Below the pieces are notes generated by a model. That model was given only the letters and a program-made list of their open reading frames with translations, made no database searches and was not told the origin of the DNA. This document shows positions 8,174-17,346 of a stretch of DNA of 44,027 nucleotides, piece by piece; within the stretch, counting starts at the first letter, position 1, and the number at the start of each line of letters is the position of its first letter. Origin of the DNA: a bacterium (GTDB taxonomy: Bacteria; Bacteroidota; Ignavibacteria; SZUA-365); assembly GCA_020444325.1 (NCBI GenBank), contig JAHLLD010000014.1:105410-149436 (forward strand), in the 5' to 3' direction. The position numbers and the translations under genes are program-made.

Positions 8174-10171
8174 ATGAAAATGGGGTTAAGAATTGGGAGC
8201 TTGTTCGTAATGGCAGCCTGTGCGTTGTTCCTTACGGCGAAGCTGCAAGCGCAATGTTCAACACCAAACCTATCCACACCAACCACGATCTCAACTGCAA
8301 GCTATCCTTACTCGGTCAACGCTGCCTATCTCGATGCAGATGCACATCTTGATCTCTTGATCGCCAATTACGCTTCAGACAATATCTACATTCTGCCTGG
8401 TTATGGGGATGGGACATTCGGAAGTGCTGCATCTTTCGCAGTCGGCAACGGACCGGTCATGGCAATCGCAACTGGTGACTACAACGGCGACAATGTACCC
8501 GATGTCGCCACGGCGAACTGGTATGCGGGCACATTTTCGATTTTACTTGGCAACGGTGATGGCACCTTCGGCACCGCCACACACACCTCCCTCGGCAGTG
8601 GAAGCTACCCTCGCTCCATCGTCTCAGGGGATCTCGACGGAAACGGTTGGACAGATCTGGTTATTGCCTGTGAGAGAACGGACAATATTGCCATCGTGTT
8701 ACGCACCGGGCCGGCCAGTTTCGCAAGCCCCGTATTCATAGCGGCCGGATCAAACCCGAACTTTGTCGTACTGAATGATTGCGATGGAAACGGGACGCTT
8801 GACCTGATAGTCTCGAACGGTGACTCGCCGAGTATAACGGTGCACCTCGGAAATGGAGAAGGAGCGTTCGCTTCCCCGGTCTCTTACACTGTCAATCAGA
8901 AGCCATACTGTGTTACCGCAGGAGATTTCAATAACGATGGGATCACCGACATTGCCGCCGCAATTTCGGTGAACAGCAAGGCGGTGGTCATGCTGGGAAG
9001 CGGCGGTGGAAATTTCGGCTCCCCTACCTACTACGACATCGGCACATTCCCCTATTTTATAATCACAGCCGACGTCAACCGTGACGATGAGCTTGATCTC
9101 GTCGTCGCCAATGGGGAATCCGACAACATCAGCATCCTGCTTGGAAACGGTAACGGCAGCTTCGGTACAGCGACGAATCTTCCTGTCGGAAACGACCCGC
9201 GCGGGATAGCGGCCGCGGATTTGAATGAGACAGGTGGGCTTGACCTTGCGGTCAGCAATTTCGGTGCAAATACAGTTTCCATCTTCCTGAACAGCTGTTA
9301 TCAATCCCCCACCCCGGATCTGGATAATCTCCCCTCTCTGGTCGGGGAATGTTCCGTAACAGTGAACACAACTCCGACAGCGAACAGCGAGGTTGCAGGC
9401 ACGATATACGGCACGACGGATGATCCGCTCTCCTACACCGAGCAGGGGACATACACTATCACATGGAAGTACGACGACGGTGTCAGTGCCCCTACCTACC
9501 AGACTCAGCTCGTCGTCGTTGACGATATTACTCCCCCACAGCTCAGCATCAGCACTTCGCCCACATACCTCTGGCCATGCAATCACCAGATGCAGACTGT
9601 GAATGTCACAGTCACGGCGACTGACAATTGCGGAACTCCGGAAGTCACGCTTGTTTCGATTGTCAGCAGCGAAGCGGAAAACGGAATCGGTGATGGTGAC
9701 ACCCCGGATGATATTCAACTCGCTGAGACGGGAACCTACGATCTGTCATTCGCACTCCGAGCGGAGCGCTCCGGTTCCGGAAGCGGGCGTGTATACACAA
9801 TCACCTATCGTGCGGTCGACGTCGGCGGCAACTGGACCGAAGCGCAAACAACTGTCACAGCACCGCATGCAATAAGCAAGTTGTTCAGTGGAGAAGTTAT
9901 ACCTCCGTCAGACATGACTCTCGGACAGAATTTCCCAAATCCTTTCAATCCATCAACCAGCATACCCTACACCCTCGCGGAGGATGGACACGTTCGCATC
10001 GTAGTCACGGATTCCCATGGACGAGAGGTCGAGGAGTTGGCAGATCAGCACCAGTCCGCCGGGACATACAGCGCGGAGTTCAATGCCGACTCATTCTCTT
10101 CGGGAATCTACTTCTGCACAATGTTCAGTGGACATGAAGTGCGAACAATAAAGATGACTCTTTCGAAGTAA
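8174..10171 (+). CDS. Secreted FG-GAP repeat protein with type IX sorting domain
   Basis: 665 residues; ATG after TCTGGAGGCTTT. Signal peptide at residues 1-27 (ends AKLQAQ). Residues 35-375 hold about seven FG-GAP/VCBS repeats with calcium-type loops (GDYNGDNVPDVAT, GDLDGNGWTDLVI, GDFNNDGITDIAA), predicting a seven-bladed propeller. Residues 385-575 are beta-sandwich/HYR-like (VVDDITPPQLSI, TATDNCGTPEVTL). The tail, starting LGQNFPNPFNPSTS, is a type IX sorting domain. It is complete and similar in plan to the partial gene at the left edge; both are probably surface or shed adhesion or binding proteins of unknown target. Confidence 0.9.
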   Translation: MKMGLRIGSLFVMAACALFLTAKLQAQCSTPNLSTPTTISTASYPYSVNAAYLDADAHLDLLIANYASDNIYILPGYGDGTFGSAASFAVGNGPVMAIATGDYNGDNVPDVATANWYAGTFSILLGNGDGTFGTATHTSLGSGSYPRSIVSGDLDGNGWTDLVIACERTDNIAIVLRTGPASFASPVFIAAGSNPNFVVLNDCDGNGTLDLIVSNGDSPSITVHLGNGEGAFASPVSYTVNQKPYCVTAGDFNNDGITDIAAAISVNSKAVVMLGSGGGNFGSPTYYDIGTFPYFIITADVNRDDELDLVVANGESDNISILLGNGNGSFGTATNLPVGNDPRGIAAADLNETGGLDLAVSNFGANTVSIFLNSCYQSPTPDLDNLPSLVGECSVTVNTTPTANSEVAGTIYGTTDDPLSYTEQGTYTITWKYDDGVSAPTYQTQLVVVDDITPPQLSISTSPTYLWPCNHQMQTVNVTVTATDNCGTPEVTLVSIVSSEAENGIGDGDTPDDIQLAETGTYDLSFALRAERSGSGSGRVYTITYRAVDVGGNWTEAQTTVTAPHAISKLFSGEVIPPSDMTLGQNFPNPFNPSTSIPYTLAEDGHVRIVVTDSHGREVEELADQHQSAGTYSAEFNADSFSSGIYFCTMFSGHEVRTIKMTLSK

Positions 10172-10365
10172 CGACGATATATCAAAGAGACATGATGATC
10201 TAGCACCAGGATATGGACCTTCACCAGGCAAGTATATCTTCGTGAGGATTGCGAACTGTCTGAGGTCGATCAACCGGTATATCGGGTCAGGTCAGCATCG
10301 GCCGTCTCTGACCATCAAGCGGTCTGGCAATGACATGGGAACCGCAATTTCACAATCAGATGCAT

Positions 10366-10406
10366 ATTCCAGTCAAGCCCCGCCAAATCCGGGGCTTGAC
10401 TGGAAT
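10366..10406. repeat. Perfect 16-bp inverted repeat between converging genes
   Basis: ATTCCAGTCAAGCCCC and its exact complement flank a 9-base loop. It lies between the converging type IX protein gene and the gene at 10434-10778. No T run on either side, so it may be a transcript-end hairpin or a small palindromic repeat element. Confidence 0.6.
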
Positions 10407-10433
10407 CGAAAGTGTGTTTGAACGGGAATGGCA

Positions 10434-10778
10434 CTAGCCAGGCAGGATTCGTGTGATCAACCAGCCTTCGTACAAAGCTTCCGGAGCGCGGATCTCGTTC
10501 AGTGCTTTCTGTCCCGCCAACAGATATCCCTGCTTCTCGAGTGTGCGGTAGAGAGAGTACACCAGGGAGACGACGCCGTCATCTTCTCCATTGGTGTCCG
10601 ACCGGGCCTCCGACAGGCTCAGGAGCAACAGCAGTGCCACATTAACGTTGTGCAGAATCTCCTTTTCCAGCGCCAGAATCACGGGATCTGCCATATCATA
10701 AAAATCCCCCTGCGGCACCATCACAGTACCGAAGGGGGCCTCATCATACGAACCGATAGAATCGAATAATGAATGCAT
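10434..10778 (-). CDS. Uncharacterised small protein
   Basis: 114 residues; ATG preceded by GAGG with a 7-base gap. A mixed helical protein with an acidic N-terminus and a hydrophobic helix in the middle (VNVALLLLLSLSEA) that is probably buried rather than membrane-spanning. No family recognised. It stands alone, ahead of a more AT-rich segment. Confidence 0.65.
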   Translation of the reverse strand: MHSLFDSIGSYDEAPFGTVMVPQGDFYDMADPVILALEKEILHNVNVALLLLLSLSEARSDTNGEDDGVVSLVYSLYRTLEKQGYLLAGQKALNEIRAPEALYEGWLITRILPG

Positions 10779-10871
10779 CCAGGAACCTCATATTACATAG
10801 TAAATAGTGTAATATGGAGATTCTTCAATGGGAATAAACTAATTTTGTCAAAGCTCTCCATTGCCATTGAT

Positions 10872-11522
10872 TTAAAGCTTAATGAGCAAGTCTCTGGCAT
10901 CCGGCAGCTTCTGATCGTCATCGAACTGAGGAGATGCTCTCTGCTCATTGATAAATTTCAACGCTTCGCCATATCCTGTGATCTTTTTTAGCAAGCTTTC
11001 CTTGTTTTTCTTTCTCTTCAATTGCTGGAATGACGACTCCCACACTGGGTTATACTTGTCAATGAGTGCACTTTCAAAGAACAGCACCTGATAGTCCTTG
11101 GTACTTTCACGATCAAATGGAATCACTGATACAGTAGTTTCCATTTCATGCAGACCAGCGAAGAAGAGAAGATAGTGCGGATATAGATCTGCACTTTTCT
11201 GCGTGTACGCTTGCGATTCCTTCACAGCCCATGCGTACGTGTTGTAGTGGTTGCCAGCGCTCGTAAACCACCTGGAGATTATGCCTTTTAGGGCGGAACC
11301 AACCCGAATAATTCTTGTACCGCCAGCATTATCCTGATAGGTATGGATGTATACATGTTTCTCAGCTTTCTTATCCCATTTTTCAAACTTCGCTCTAAAC
11401 TCCCCAAATCCGGCTGGAGTCATTGCCAATTGGAACGGTTTCACCGCCAGATCAAGATCAGCAGGAAATGGTCGTTGTTTGAGTTCATTTACATATTGTT
11501 CAATCGATTCCGGGGACCCCAT
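10872..11522 (-). CDS. GIY-YIG nuclease-like protein
   Basis: 216 residues; ATG after GAGGTGAACA. The order of motifs resembles the GIY-YIG nuclease fold: VYIHTYQ (first strand), TRIIRVGSALKGIISRW (RVGS and the Arg helix), and FFESALIDKYNPVWES, where the Glu and YNP.W resemble the metal-binding Glu and the C-terminal element of Eco29kI-type enzymes. The first 'GIY' itself is degenerate. If active it would cut DNA. It lies next to the DUF2779 gene in an AT-rich patch. It could also be an inactive relative; about 50% sure of the fold. Confidence 0.6.
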   Translation of the reverse strand: MGSPESIEQYVNELKQRPFPADLDLAVKPFQLAMTPAGFGEFRAKFEKWDKKAEKHVYIHTYQDNAGGTRIIRVGSALKGIISRWFTSAGNHYNTYAWAVKESQAYTQKSADLYPHYLLFFAGLHEMETTVSVIPFDRESTKDYQVLFFESALIDKYNPVWESSFQQLKRKKNKESLLKKITGYGEALKFINEQRASPQFDDDQKLPDARDLLIKL

Positions 11523-11581
11523 TGTTCACCTCATTTTTGTAAAAAAATGGACCAATTCTATTTGTCAAACCAATAACTACA

Positions 11582-13558
11582 TCATGGGACCAGCAAATTA
11601 CGCCAGCCCTCATAAATCATGACCATCGCCATCGTATCCAATTCGCAATAGCGCAGCAGGGCGTCATGGAGATGACGGTGTTCGGCGTCGCCCATCTCCT
11701 CGAACTGCATGCGCGCGTAGGCGGTCATGGCAGCAGCACCGTCTTTCAGTTCATCGCTTTCACTGAGGAGCTCCTCATCGGTTGGATCAATATCCTGGAA
11801 CAACCTCGGCAGGAGTTTGTAAGGATCACGAACTGTATCGTTGTCGCGCACGATCCAGCGCCAATCCTGATAATTCTTGCTTGGAATTCCGCCGGCAGCC
11901 CCATAGATGGGTTCGCTGTATTTATGCTGCAGAAATTCGGACCTCTGCAGTATCGCGGGCAGGACGTACTTGATTGAATTCGAGCCGCCCGTGTATGGAT
12001 CGTAGTAGTAGCGTTTGACCAGCTCGAGCATGTCGATCATGTTCCGTTCTCCTTCCCATGTCTCGACGCTTGAACCGGTAGAACGCGTTATAGTCTGGAT
12101 GAAGGCGCACAACTCGTCCCGGTCCGGCACACCGGGGTCTGCCCTGAGCTGCTGATGGATCTTGCAGAGGTAGGTATTCTCATGCGCCGCGTAGCGGAAT
12201 ATGCTGCCGTCGTCCTGTTCCAGCTCCCGTTTCAGCGCACGTACGAAGTCGTAGTTCGGAAACACACCGGGTTTTGCGTTGAGATACTGTCCGGCGTGCT
12301 CAACGCGTCCGTCCTCATGGACGACATGATGGGAGAACTGGAAAGCGATTTCTTCGTATGGACGTCGACCGGCGTTAAAAGGTATAGCCACCATCGTCGT
12401 CTCGAAATCGATGAAGTGGAGCGGGAAGCGCCAGCTGTGCATCTCCCGGCGAAGACTATCGGTGTCGATCCAGGGCGAGTCGTCGCCGCGATGGATCTTG
12501 TCCACCTGCATCCACTGCCGCTCGGACGTCGAGAGCCCGGGCTTTCCATCCGGGGATGGTTTGATGTCGTCTTCTGTGACATCGGTCATCTTGATACGAC
12601 GATCTTCGATCAACTCATCCTTGCGCCGGAAATTCCAGAGAGTCAAAACCGTGGGGTCTGCGAAGTCCGCTTCGTCCCAACCGAGCACTTCCGAAAAGCA
12701 CTCCCTGTACCCATCCCGTTTTCCGGCAACGAAGTCTTCCTCACTGCATCGAAATTCACAGGAAGCACAAGTACTCGAAAGTACGGGGAGTATTTTCCTG
12801 TCATCGGCATAGGAAGCGGCGTAAAGCGCAATCCGGTCCTCGAAGCCAAGCAAGTTCGCAGGATCGCTGTCGTGGTTCTCCCAGATGAGATCCACATACG
12901 GATCCACGTTGACTTTCGCCAGAATAGGCACGAACAGGTCCGCGTCGTTCATTTCGGGGGAGACGATCACTTCAAGTCGATTCTGAGCGTTTCTGGTGAT
13001 GCGCAGTTTCTGGTTCAGTCCGTCCGTCGGACATTCGGCGGATTTATCAGCCATCATCAGGTATGAAGAAACCACCATTCCCGGAAAAGCGTGCGTCAGG
13101 ACATGCTTCTGAAATGCCACATCGTAGAGATATGGCCGCCAGCTGCCCTTGATCGTACCCTTCCGAGTCAGAAAGGCATCCCGATCGTCGGGATCGAAGG
13201 ACTTCGCCTTCACTTCGATGAGATGCAGATGATTCCCTCTCTTCTCCAGCACGTCGATGCGGATGAACAGGTTCTCATAGGCCACAGCGGCTTCGTAAAT
13301 AGTGGCATTCTCCTGTTGCAACGCTACGTTAGTCTGTGCAAGAGACTCATCGTAGTCAAGCGATTTGATGTCCACCCCACCCGGATGGTAAAGCTTCGCC
13401 AACTCCCCTACTTGGTAGCCTCCTTTCGCAAGTTCAGCCAGGAAGGGATCACTCAGTGACTGGTTGGCGTACTCCTTCTTCCCTGTGTAGAAGAGTTTTG
13501 TTGGACACTCGCAGGCGAGTTTGAAACGGGATTTGGTGAGAGTGATGATTCTGTTCAT
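11582..13558 (-). CDS. DUF2779 protein: Cas4-like nuclease fused to DnaQ-like exonuclease
   Basis: 658 residues. The N-terminal half resembles Cas4/RecB-type PD-(D/E)XK nucleases: a Cys pair CEC near residue 17, RIDVLEKR ... LIEVKAKS near 100-118 (catalytic D, then E-V-K), and a Cys cluster CASCEFRC near 270 that would complete an iron-sulfur site. The second half has exonuclease motifs of the DnaQ/RNase H-like fold: HFIDFETT near 384 (Exo I), AAHENTYL (Exo II) and YCELDTMAM near 639 (Exo III). DUF2779 proteins have this architecture but no firmly known role; DNA processing in defence or repair is likely. The ribosome site is weak. Confidence 0.8.
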   Translation of the reverse strand: MNRIITLTKSRFKLACECPTKLFYTGKKEYANQSLSDPFLAELAKGGYQVGELAKLYHPGGVDIKSLDYDESLAQTNVALQQENATIYEAAVAYENLFIRIDVLEKRGNHLHLIEVKAKSFDPDDRDAFLTRKGTIKGSWRPYLYDVAFQKHVLTHAFPGMVVSSYLMMADKSAECPTDGLNQKLRITRNAQNRLEVIVSPEMNDADLFVPILAKVNVDPYVDLIWENHDSDPANLLGFEDRIALYAASYADDRKILPVLSSTCASCEFRCSEEDFVAGKRDGYRECFSEVLGWDEADFADPTVLTLWNFRRKDELIEDRRIKMTDVTEDDIKPSPDGKPGLSTSERQWMQVDKIHRGDDSPWIDTDSLRREMHSWRFPLHFIDFETTMVAIPFNAGRRPYEEIAFQFSHHVVHEDGRVEHAGQYLNAKPGVFPNYDFVRALKRELEQDDGSIFRYAAHENTYLCKIHQQLRADPGVPDRDELCAFIQTITRSTGSSVETWEGERNMIDMLELVKRYYYDPYTGGSNSIKYVLPAILQRSEFLQHKYSEPIYGAAGGIPSKNYQDWRWIVRDNDTVRDPYKLLPRLFQDIDPTDEELLSESDELKDGAAAMTAYARMQFEEMGDAEHRHLHDALLRYCELDTMAMVMIYEGWRNLLVP

Positions 13559-13638
13559 ACGCGGTCATATAGCTGGTCTATTCACCTTTCCCTGGGACAT
13601 ATGGACGATTATCCCTTTCTCAGGATAGATGCTTATCA

Positions 13639-14463
13639 TTAGTCTACGGTAAGTAATTTAGAATACATATAGAAATTAAATAGTGCAGTATGAGATATTT
13701 CCTCGGAATCTCTACACCGACGCAGTACTCCTCGGATATTCTTCATCATATAATCATTGGTCTCGAGTTGTTTTATATACCATGTATCAAAGGCATCTAA
13801 GGCAGAATTATACTGTTTCGTTGTTTCAGACTGCAGTTTTTTTCCCAGAATCTTCCAAAGATATTGAGGTACTGACAATCTCAGAGAGTAGTGTGGCAAC
13901 AAATTCACTTTTTCCTGCAAGTCGGAAGGGAGATATTCGATAAATTTCTCTGTACCAAGGAGGTAATAACGAGTCCGGCTATCCGTATAGCTATCCAATT
14001 CATACTCAAGCAATGGTTGACAATTTGAGTATCTCAGTATTCTTGTTTCCTCTTTTGTCGGTTCACTTGATTTCATTGCACATTTACTCAAATCAGTCAT
14101 ATATACCTGCCCACTGGTCGCATGCATCAGAGCCAGCATAAAAACAAGCAACCCATCTCTCTTTGCAGGGTGAAAGTTTCGATTCCCCTTTTGCACTTCA
14201 GACATGGCATCAAAGTAACTGCCCCTCTGCGTAGATGGTTCATGACAGATAATGAAATGTCGTACTGGCAACGACTGAGGTTTAGGATTAGGTAAAAAGT
14301 AATATACTCCTTTGCCATCCGTGTTTTTCCGTAGATATTCGAGACAGCCACTACTTAAACAATTTGGCTTAATTGTTGTATTGTAGTGGCCTCTCACTAC
14401 TTCTGCGTACTTCTTAAGGTCGAAATTTGCAGAGAATTGGGATTTCGTACGTCTCTTATGCAT
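13639..14463 (-). CDS. Uracil-DNA-glycosylase-fold-like protein, AT-rich
   Basis: 274 residues from the ATG at 14463 (AGGAG 6 bases upstream). Several stretches follow the UDG superfamily plan: HFIICHEPSTQRGSY near residue 74 (position of the water-activating loop), VYMTDLSKCAMKS (the 'TN..KC' strand), then NCQPLLEYEL and YYLLGTEKFIEYL (the 'C..L..E' helix and 'LG' strand). The expected C-terminal HPS-like loop is unclear. Codon use is far more AT-rich than flanking genes, suggesting recent transfer. It may excise modified bases or only bind DNA. Also possible: an uncharacterised fold with chance similarity. Confidence 0.6.
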   Translation of the reverse strand: MHKRRTKSQFSANFDLKKYAEVVRGHYNTTIKPNCLSSGCLEYLRKNTDGKGVYYFLPNPKPQSLPVRHFIICHEPSTQRGSYFDAMSEVQKGNRNFHPAKRDGLLVFMLALMHATSGQVYMTDLSKCAMKSSEPTKEETRILRYSNCQPLLEYELDSYTDSRTRYYLLGTEKFIEYLPSDLQEKVNLLPHYSLRLSVPQYLWKILGKKLQSETTKQYNSALDAFDTWYIKQLETNDYMMKNIRGVLRRCRDSEEISHTALFNFYMYSKLLTVD

Positions 14464-14546
14464 GAGCAACTCCTAGAAATCGTAATACCTACTATTCAGA
14501 CACCAATCGGAATGATCGTGTGTCAAATACCACCTATCTAATAATT

Positions 14547-14975
14547 TCACTTTGTAAAGTCATTTCGTTCACCTAAGAACAAACTCCACCCTAGAAATTT
14601 CGCTTTCACCCCTGCGCCTTTCGCGATGAGCCGGTTGCTCTTGTCATACACTCGTCCATCCTCCACCCTCCCCAGCAATACATTCTGCGCATCCCACACC
14701 TTTCCGTCCGGGTCGATGCGGCCGAGGAGCTTGTTTGATGGACTGTAAAACCGTCCTTCTTTTGAAATCCGGCCGAGGAGGCGGTTGCGGGCGTCGACGA
14801 TGCGGCCGTCGGGTTTGAAGTGGCCGAGTGTGACGTTTTGTGGGGAGAGGATGCGGCCGTCGGACTGTACGGTCAGCACGTGGCGGTTCATGGCGTCGGT
14901 TATTTTCTGCGCGGGGAGCTGCGCCGGGACGGCGAGCAGGCACAGGACGAAGAGCTGCAAAATGCAGGACTGCAT
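14547..14975 (-). CDS. Exported small repeat protein (DGRI..N.LLGRI repeats)
   Basis: About 142 residues from the ATG at 14975; an upstream frame to 15020 lacks a signal-like start. Signal peptide ends PAQLPAQ. The mature part has five tandem units of about 18-20 residues around the pattern DGR(I/V)xDxxNxLLGR(I/V), predicting a closed fan of beta hairpins. This resembles '5-fold beta-flower' proteins of Bacteroidota, whose function is unknown. It is probably periplasmic or surface exposed. Confidence 0.7.
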   Translation of the reverse strand: MQSCILQLFVLCLLAVPAQLPAQKITDAMNRHVLTVQSDGRILSPQNVTLGHFKPDGRIVDARNRLLGRISKEGRFYSPSNKLLGRIDPDGKVWDAQNVLLGRVEDGRVYDKSNRLIAKGAGVKAKFLGWSLFLGERNDFTK

Positions 14976-15148
14976 TCGATCTCGTGCATGTGTAGTGTTC
15001 CCGGTGCTGCGCATAAACAACTATTGCTGCCAGTTTGCGACGCTGGTGAAAATGGCTGTTTCGGGCTGAGTTTCCTGCCCTTTGTCCCGTTGCCCCCCCG
15101 GTGGATGAGGGACACGCTGCTTGCATACATCGAAGCGTATGCGTCTAA

Positions 15149-16144
15149 TTACGAATTACAGACTTTAAAGGCAAATCGGTCCACAACCCTTTTAATAAAG
15201 GCAAAGCTCCGCACATCGTGCAGCCACATTTGGGGAATGCAACCCGGACCGTACAGGAGTCCGGCCAGTCCCCCGGCAACGCTGGCGGTCGTGTCGGTGT
15301 CCTCCCCCAGATTGACCGCCTTGAGCACGGCATCGCGGTACGAGGTCGTGGTCAGCACGCACCACAGCGCGGCTTCAAGAGTATGCACCACATAGCCACT
15401 CGAACGGATCTCGGATTCCGGCAGCTCGGCAAAATCGGGCGAGAGCAGGCGGTCGAAATGCTTCAGCTCCTGCTTCAAGCTTCGGGGAAAGAAAACCTCG
15501 GGATCAGGATTTCGCAGTTTCCACATGACGTAATTCAAAACTGCGGGACGATCAAAGTCGCTCCCCTTTTCCTCGATGATTCTCATCAGGGTACTGACGA
15601 CAAGGCAGTAGAGTCCGCAGGCCAGCTGCGAACGCGGATGCGCATGCGTGATCGCGGAGACGATAGATGCAGCGCGAATGATGCCACGCTCATGAAACCG
15701 ATACGCCCAGATTCCTACCGGGAGTATCCGCATGAGCGAACCGTTCCCGTTGCTGTCCTCGTCTTCAAGACCACACTTCTCCACCGGCATGCCTTCCCGA
15801 ATCCTGTCCATCGCGAGTCCGGTAGTCAGTCCGAAATCGAACACCTTTCCATCAGGAGTCATATATCCCGTGTCAAACCAGCGCAAAAAGCCCCTCCCCA
15901 GCTGCGCAATATTGAATCCCGTGGTCAGGTGTTCCGCCGTACAGAGCAGCATGGATGAATCGTCCGACCATGTACCGCGCATTTGCTGGTGTGTCCCCGC
16001 TCCCGTCATCCCGGTTGCCGGACGCGCCTGCATCTTCTCACGCGAAATAAACTCGTATGGTACACCGAGTACGTCACCAACGACCGCTCCGAGTATTGCC
16101 GCACGAATGTGTTCAAAAAGCGGTGTCTCTGTCGTCCTCTGCAT
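15149..16144 (-). CDS. ADP-ribosylglycohydrolase family protein
   Basis: 331 residues from the ATG at 16144, with GGAG 11 bases upstream. All hallmarks of the DraG/ARH family are visible: AAILGAVVGDVLGVPYEF at the start, GTWSDDSSM near residue 54 (metal-binding S-D-D), NGNGSLMRILP, THAHPRS, and GEDTDTTASVAGGLAG near 278 (second metal-binding set). These enzymes hydrolyse ADP-ribose from protein, DNA or small molecules with a two-magnesium centre. It is divergent from a WYL regulator, with a palindrome between. Given the surroundings, a role in reversing or sensing ADP-ribosylation during stress or phage attack is plausible but inferred. Confidence 0.9.
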   Translation of the reverse strand: MQRTTETPLFEHIRAAILGAVVGDVLGVPYEFISREKMQARPATGMTGAGTHQQMRGTWSDDSSMLLCTAEHLTTGFNIAQLGRGFLRWFDTGYMTPDGKVFDFGLTTGLAMDRIREGMPVEKCGLEDEDSNGNGSLMRILPVGIWAYRFHERGIIRAASIVSAITHAHPRSQLACGLYCLVVSTLMRIIEEKGSDFDRPAVLNYVMWKLRNPDPEVFFPRSLKQELKHFDRLLSPDFAELPESEIRSSGYVVHTLEAALWCVLTTTSYRDAVLKAVNLGEDTDTTASVAGGLAGLLYGPGCIPQMWLHDVRSFAFIKRVVDRFAFKVCNS

Positions 16145-16229
16145 TGCTGTCGCTGCTCCGTTTCTCCTGGATGAGTCCCTGCGCCTGAGCGTATTGGGGC
16201 AGGCATTTTCCCTGATAAACTTATCGTGT

Positions 16230-16252
16230 AGATTGTCGGAGTATGACAATCT
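16230..16252. promoter_or_regulatory. Operator-like palindrome between ADP-ribosylglycohydrolase and WYL genes
   Basis: AGATTGTC-GGAGTAT-GACAATCT: perfect 8-bp arms, 7-base spacer, in the 146-base divergent promoter region. Its place and symmetry fit a binding site for the WYL regulator starting at 16291. Its sequence differs from the palindrome next to the first WYL gene. Confidence 0.55.
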
Positions 16253-16290
16253 GACCACTAGCTTGAAAACAAATCTGCGAAGAGGAATTC

Positions 16291-17271
16291 ATGGCAGACG
16301 AAACTATGCTCACCCGCGCACTGCGCATTCTGCACCTGCTGAGTACTCACGAGAACGTGACGGTGAAGCAGCTGTACGATTACTTCGACCGGAAGGAATC
16401 GAAGCAGACGCTGCAGCGCACACTCATGAAAATCGATGCGGCGAATATTCCACTGAAAATCGAAGCCGGCGCGCACAACGAAAAATACTATTCCCTCGAC
16501 CGTGCATTCAAGTTCATTCCGGAACTGCTTACAGCGGAAGAGGCGCTGGCCGCTGTACTGCTCGTGCAGTTCCGCGAGGTTTTTGCAGGGACGCGCATTG
16601 AAACGGATATGGCCACGGTGTTCGAGAAGCTGCATCAGCTCTTGCCGCCGGACGCGATTGCGGCGCCGGACGCATTTTCAGGGACCTACCTTCATGTGCA
16701 CCAACCCGGGAAGCTGGATCTTGCGGACCGGGCGGATATGCTGCGCGACCTGTTCCACAGCATCGTGCAGAGCCGCGTCGTCAAGGTGCAGTATCGCAGC
16801 AAACGCTACCGCCTGCATCCGTACTCGCTGCTGATACATAACGGGACCCTCTATGTGCTCGGACAGGTCCCGCCGCATACGGACACTATCTATCTCGCAC
16901 TCTCACGCTTCAAAAGTGTGGAATTGACTGAAGATACCTTTGTGCGGGATGAGTCCTTCAGTCTCTCCGAGGTACTGCGCAGCAGCTTCGGCATATGGTA
17001 TGAGAAGCCGGTGGACGTCGTCATCCGTTTTGACAAAACTGTGGTTCCCTCCATAGAATCCCGTCGCTGGCATCCCACGCAATCGATGTCGCGTGATGAT
17101 GAGGGAAACCTGACCCTGCGTATGCACCTGGGGCCTTCCAAGGAACTTATCGCCTGGATACTCCGCTGGGGTCAGTTCGCCGAAGTGCTCGAGCCCTCCT
17201 CGCTCCGCAAGGAAATGGCAGCGACGATCAAGGAGATGAGCAGAAATTACCGGAAGCTGCACTGCGGGTGA
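16291..17271 (+). CDS. WYL-domain transcriptional regulator
   Basis: 326 residues; ATG after GAAGAGGAATTC. N-terminal winged helix (residues 5-65: RALRILHLLSTHENVTVKQLYDYF ... SKQTLQRTLMKI). Middle WYL domain (VQYRSKRYRLHPYSLLIHNGTLYVLGQV ... YLALSRFKSVEL) and C-terminal WCX part ending GQFAEVLEPSSLRKEM. It is divergent from the ADP-ribosylglycohydrolase gene and heads a run of same-strand genes with two ATPases. Regulators of this build often keep defence loci silent until an infection signal is sensed. Confidence 0.9.
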   Translation: MADETMLTRALRILHLLSTHENVTVKQLYDYFDRKESKQTLQRTLMKIDAANIPLKIEAGAHNEKYYSLDRAFKFIPELLTAEEALAAVLLVQFREVFAGTRIETDMATVFEKLHQLLPPDAIAAPDAFSGTYLHVHQPGKLDLADRADMLRDLFHSIVQSRVVKVQYRSKRYRLHPYSLLIHNGTLYVLGQVPPHTDTIYLALSRFKSVELTEDTFVRDESFSLSEVLRSSFGIWYEKPVDVVIRFDKTVVPSIESRRWHPTQSMSRDDEGNLTLRMHLGPSKELIAWILRWGQFAEVLEPSSLRKEMAATIKEMSRNYRKLHCG

Positions 17272-17277
17272 GTCCGG

Positions 17278-17346
17278 CATCGTGCAGGTTTTCATGTGTT
17301 GAAAGTTCAACGGACAACGATATCGCCAACATGAAGCTGCACGATG
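17278..17346 (+). repeat. Imperfect inverted repeat after the WYL gene
   Basis: CATCGTGCAG...TCATG..TTG at 17278-17301 pairs with CAACATGAAGCTGCACGATG at 17327-17346, leaving a few bulged bases and a 25-base loop. It starts 6 bases after the WYL stop and runs into the possible microprotein start, so it could weaken read-through from the regulator gene or mask that start. Confidence 0.45.

Noticed and set aside
8750-9718. Long open frame of 322 codons on the minus strand
   Set aside because: It is the antisense shadow of the FG-GAP gene at 8174-10171, which has signal peptide, repeats and sorting domain.
12155-13066. 303-codon plus-strand frame
   Set aside because: Antisense to the DUF2779 gene, whose active-site motifs are intact; no ribosome site for the plus-strand frame.
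15732-16601. 289-codon plus-strand frame
   Set aside because: Crosses the ADP-ribosylglycohydrolase gene, the palindrome and the start of the WYL gene; no motif, no ribosome site.
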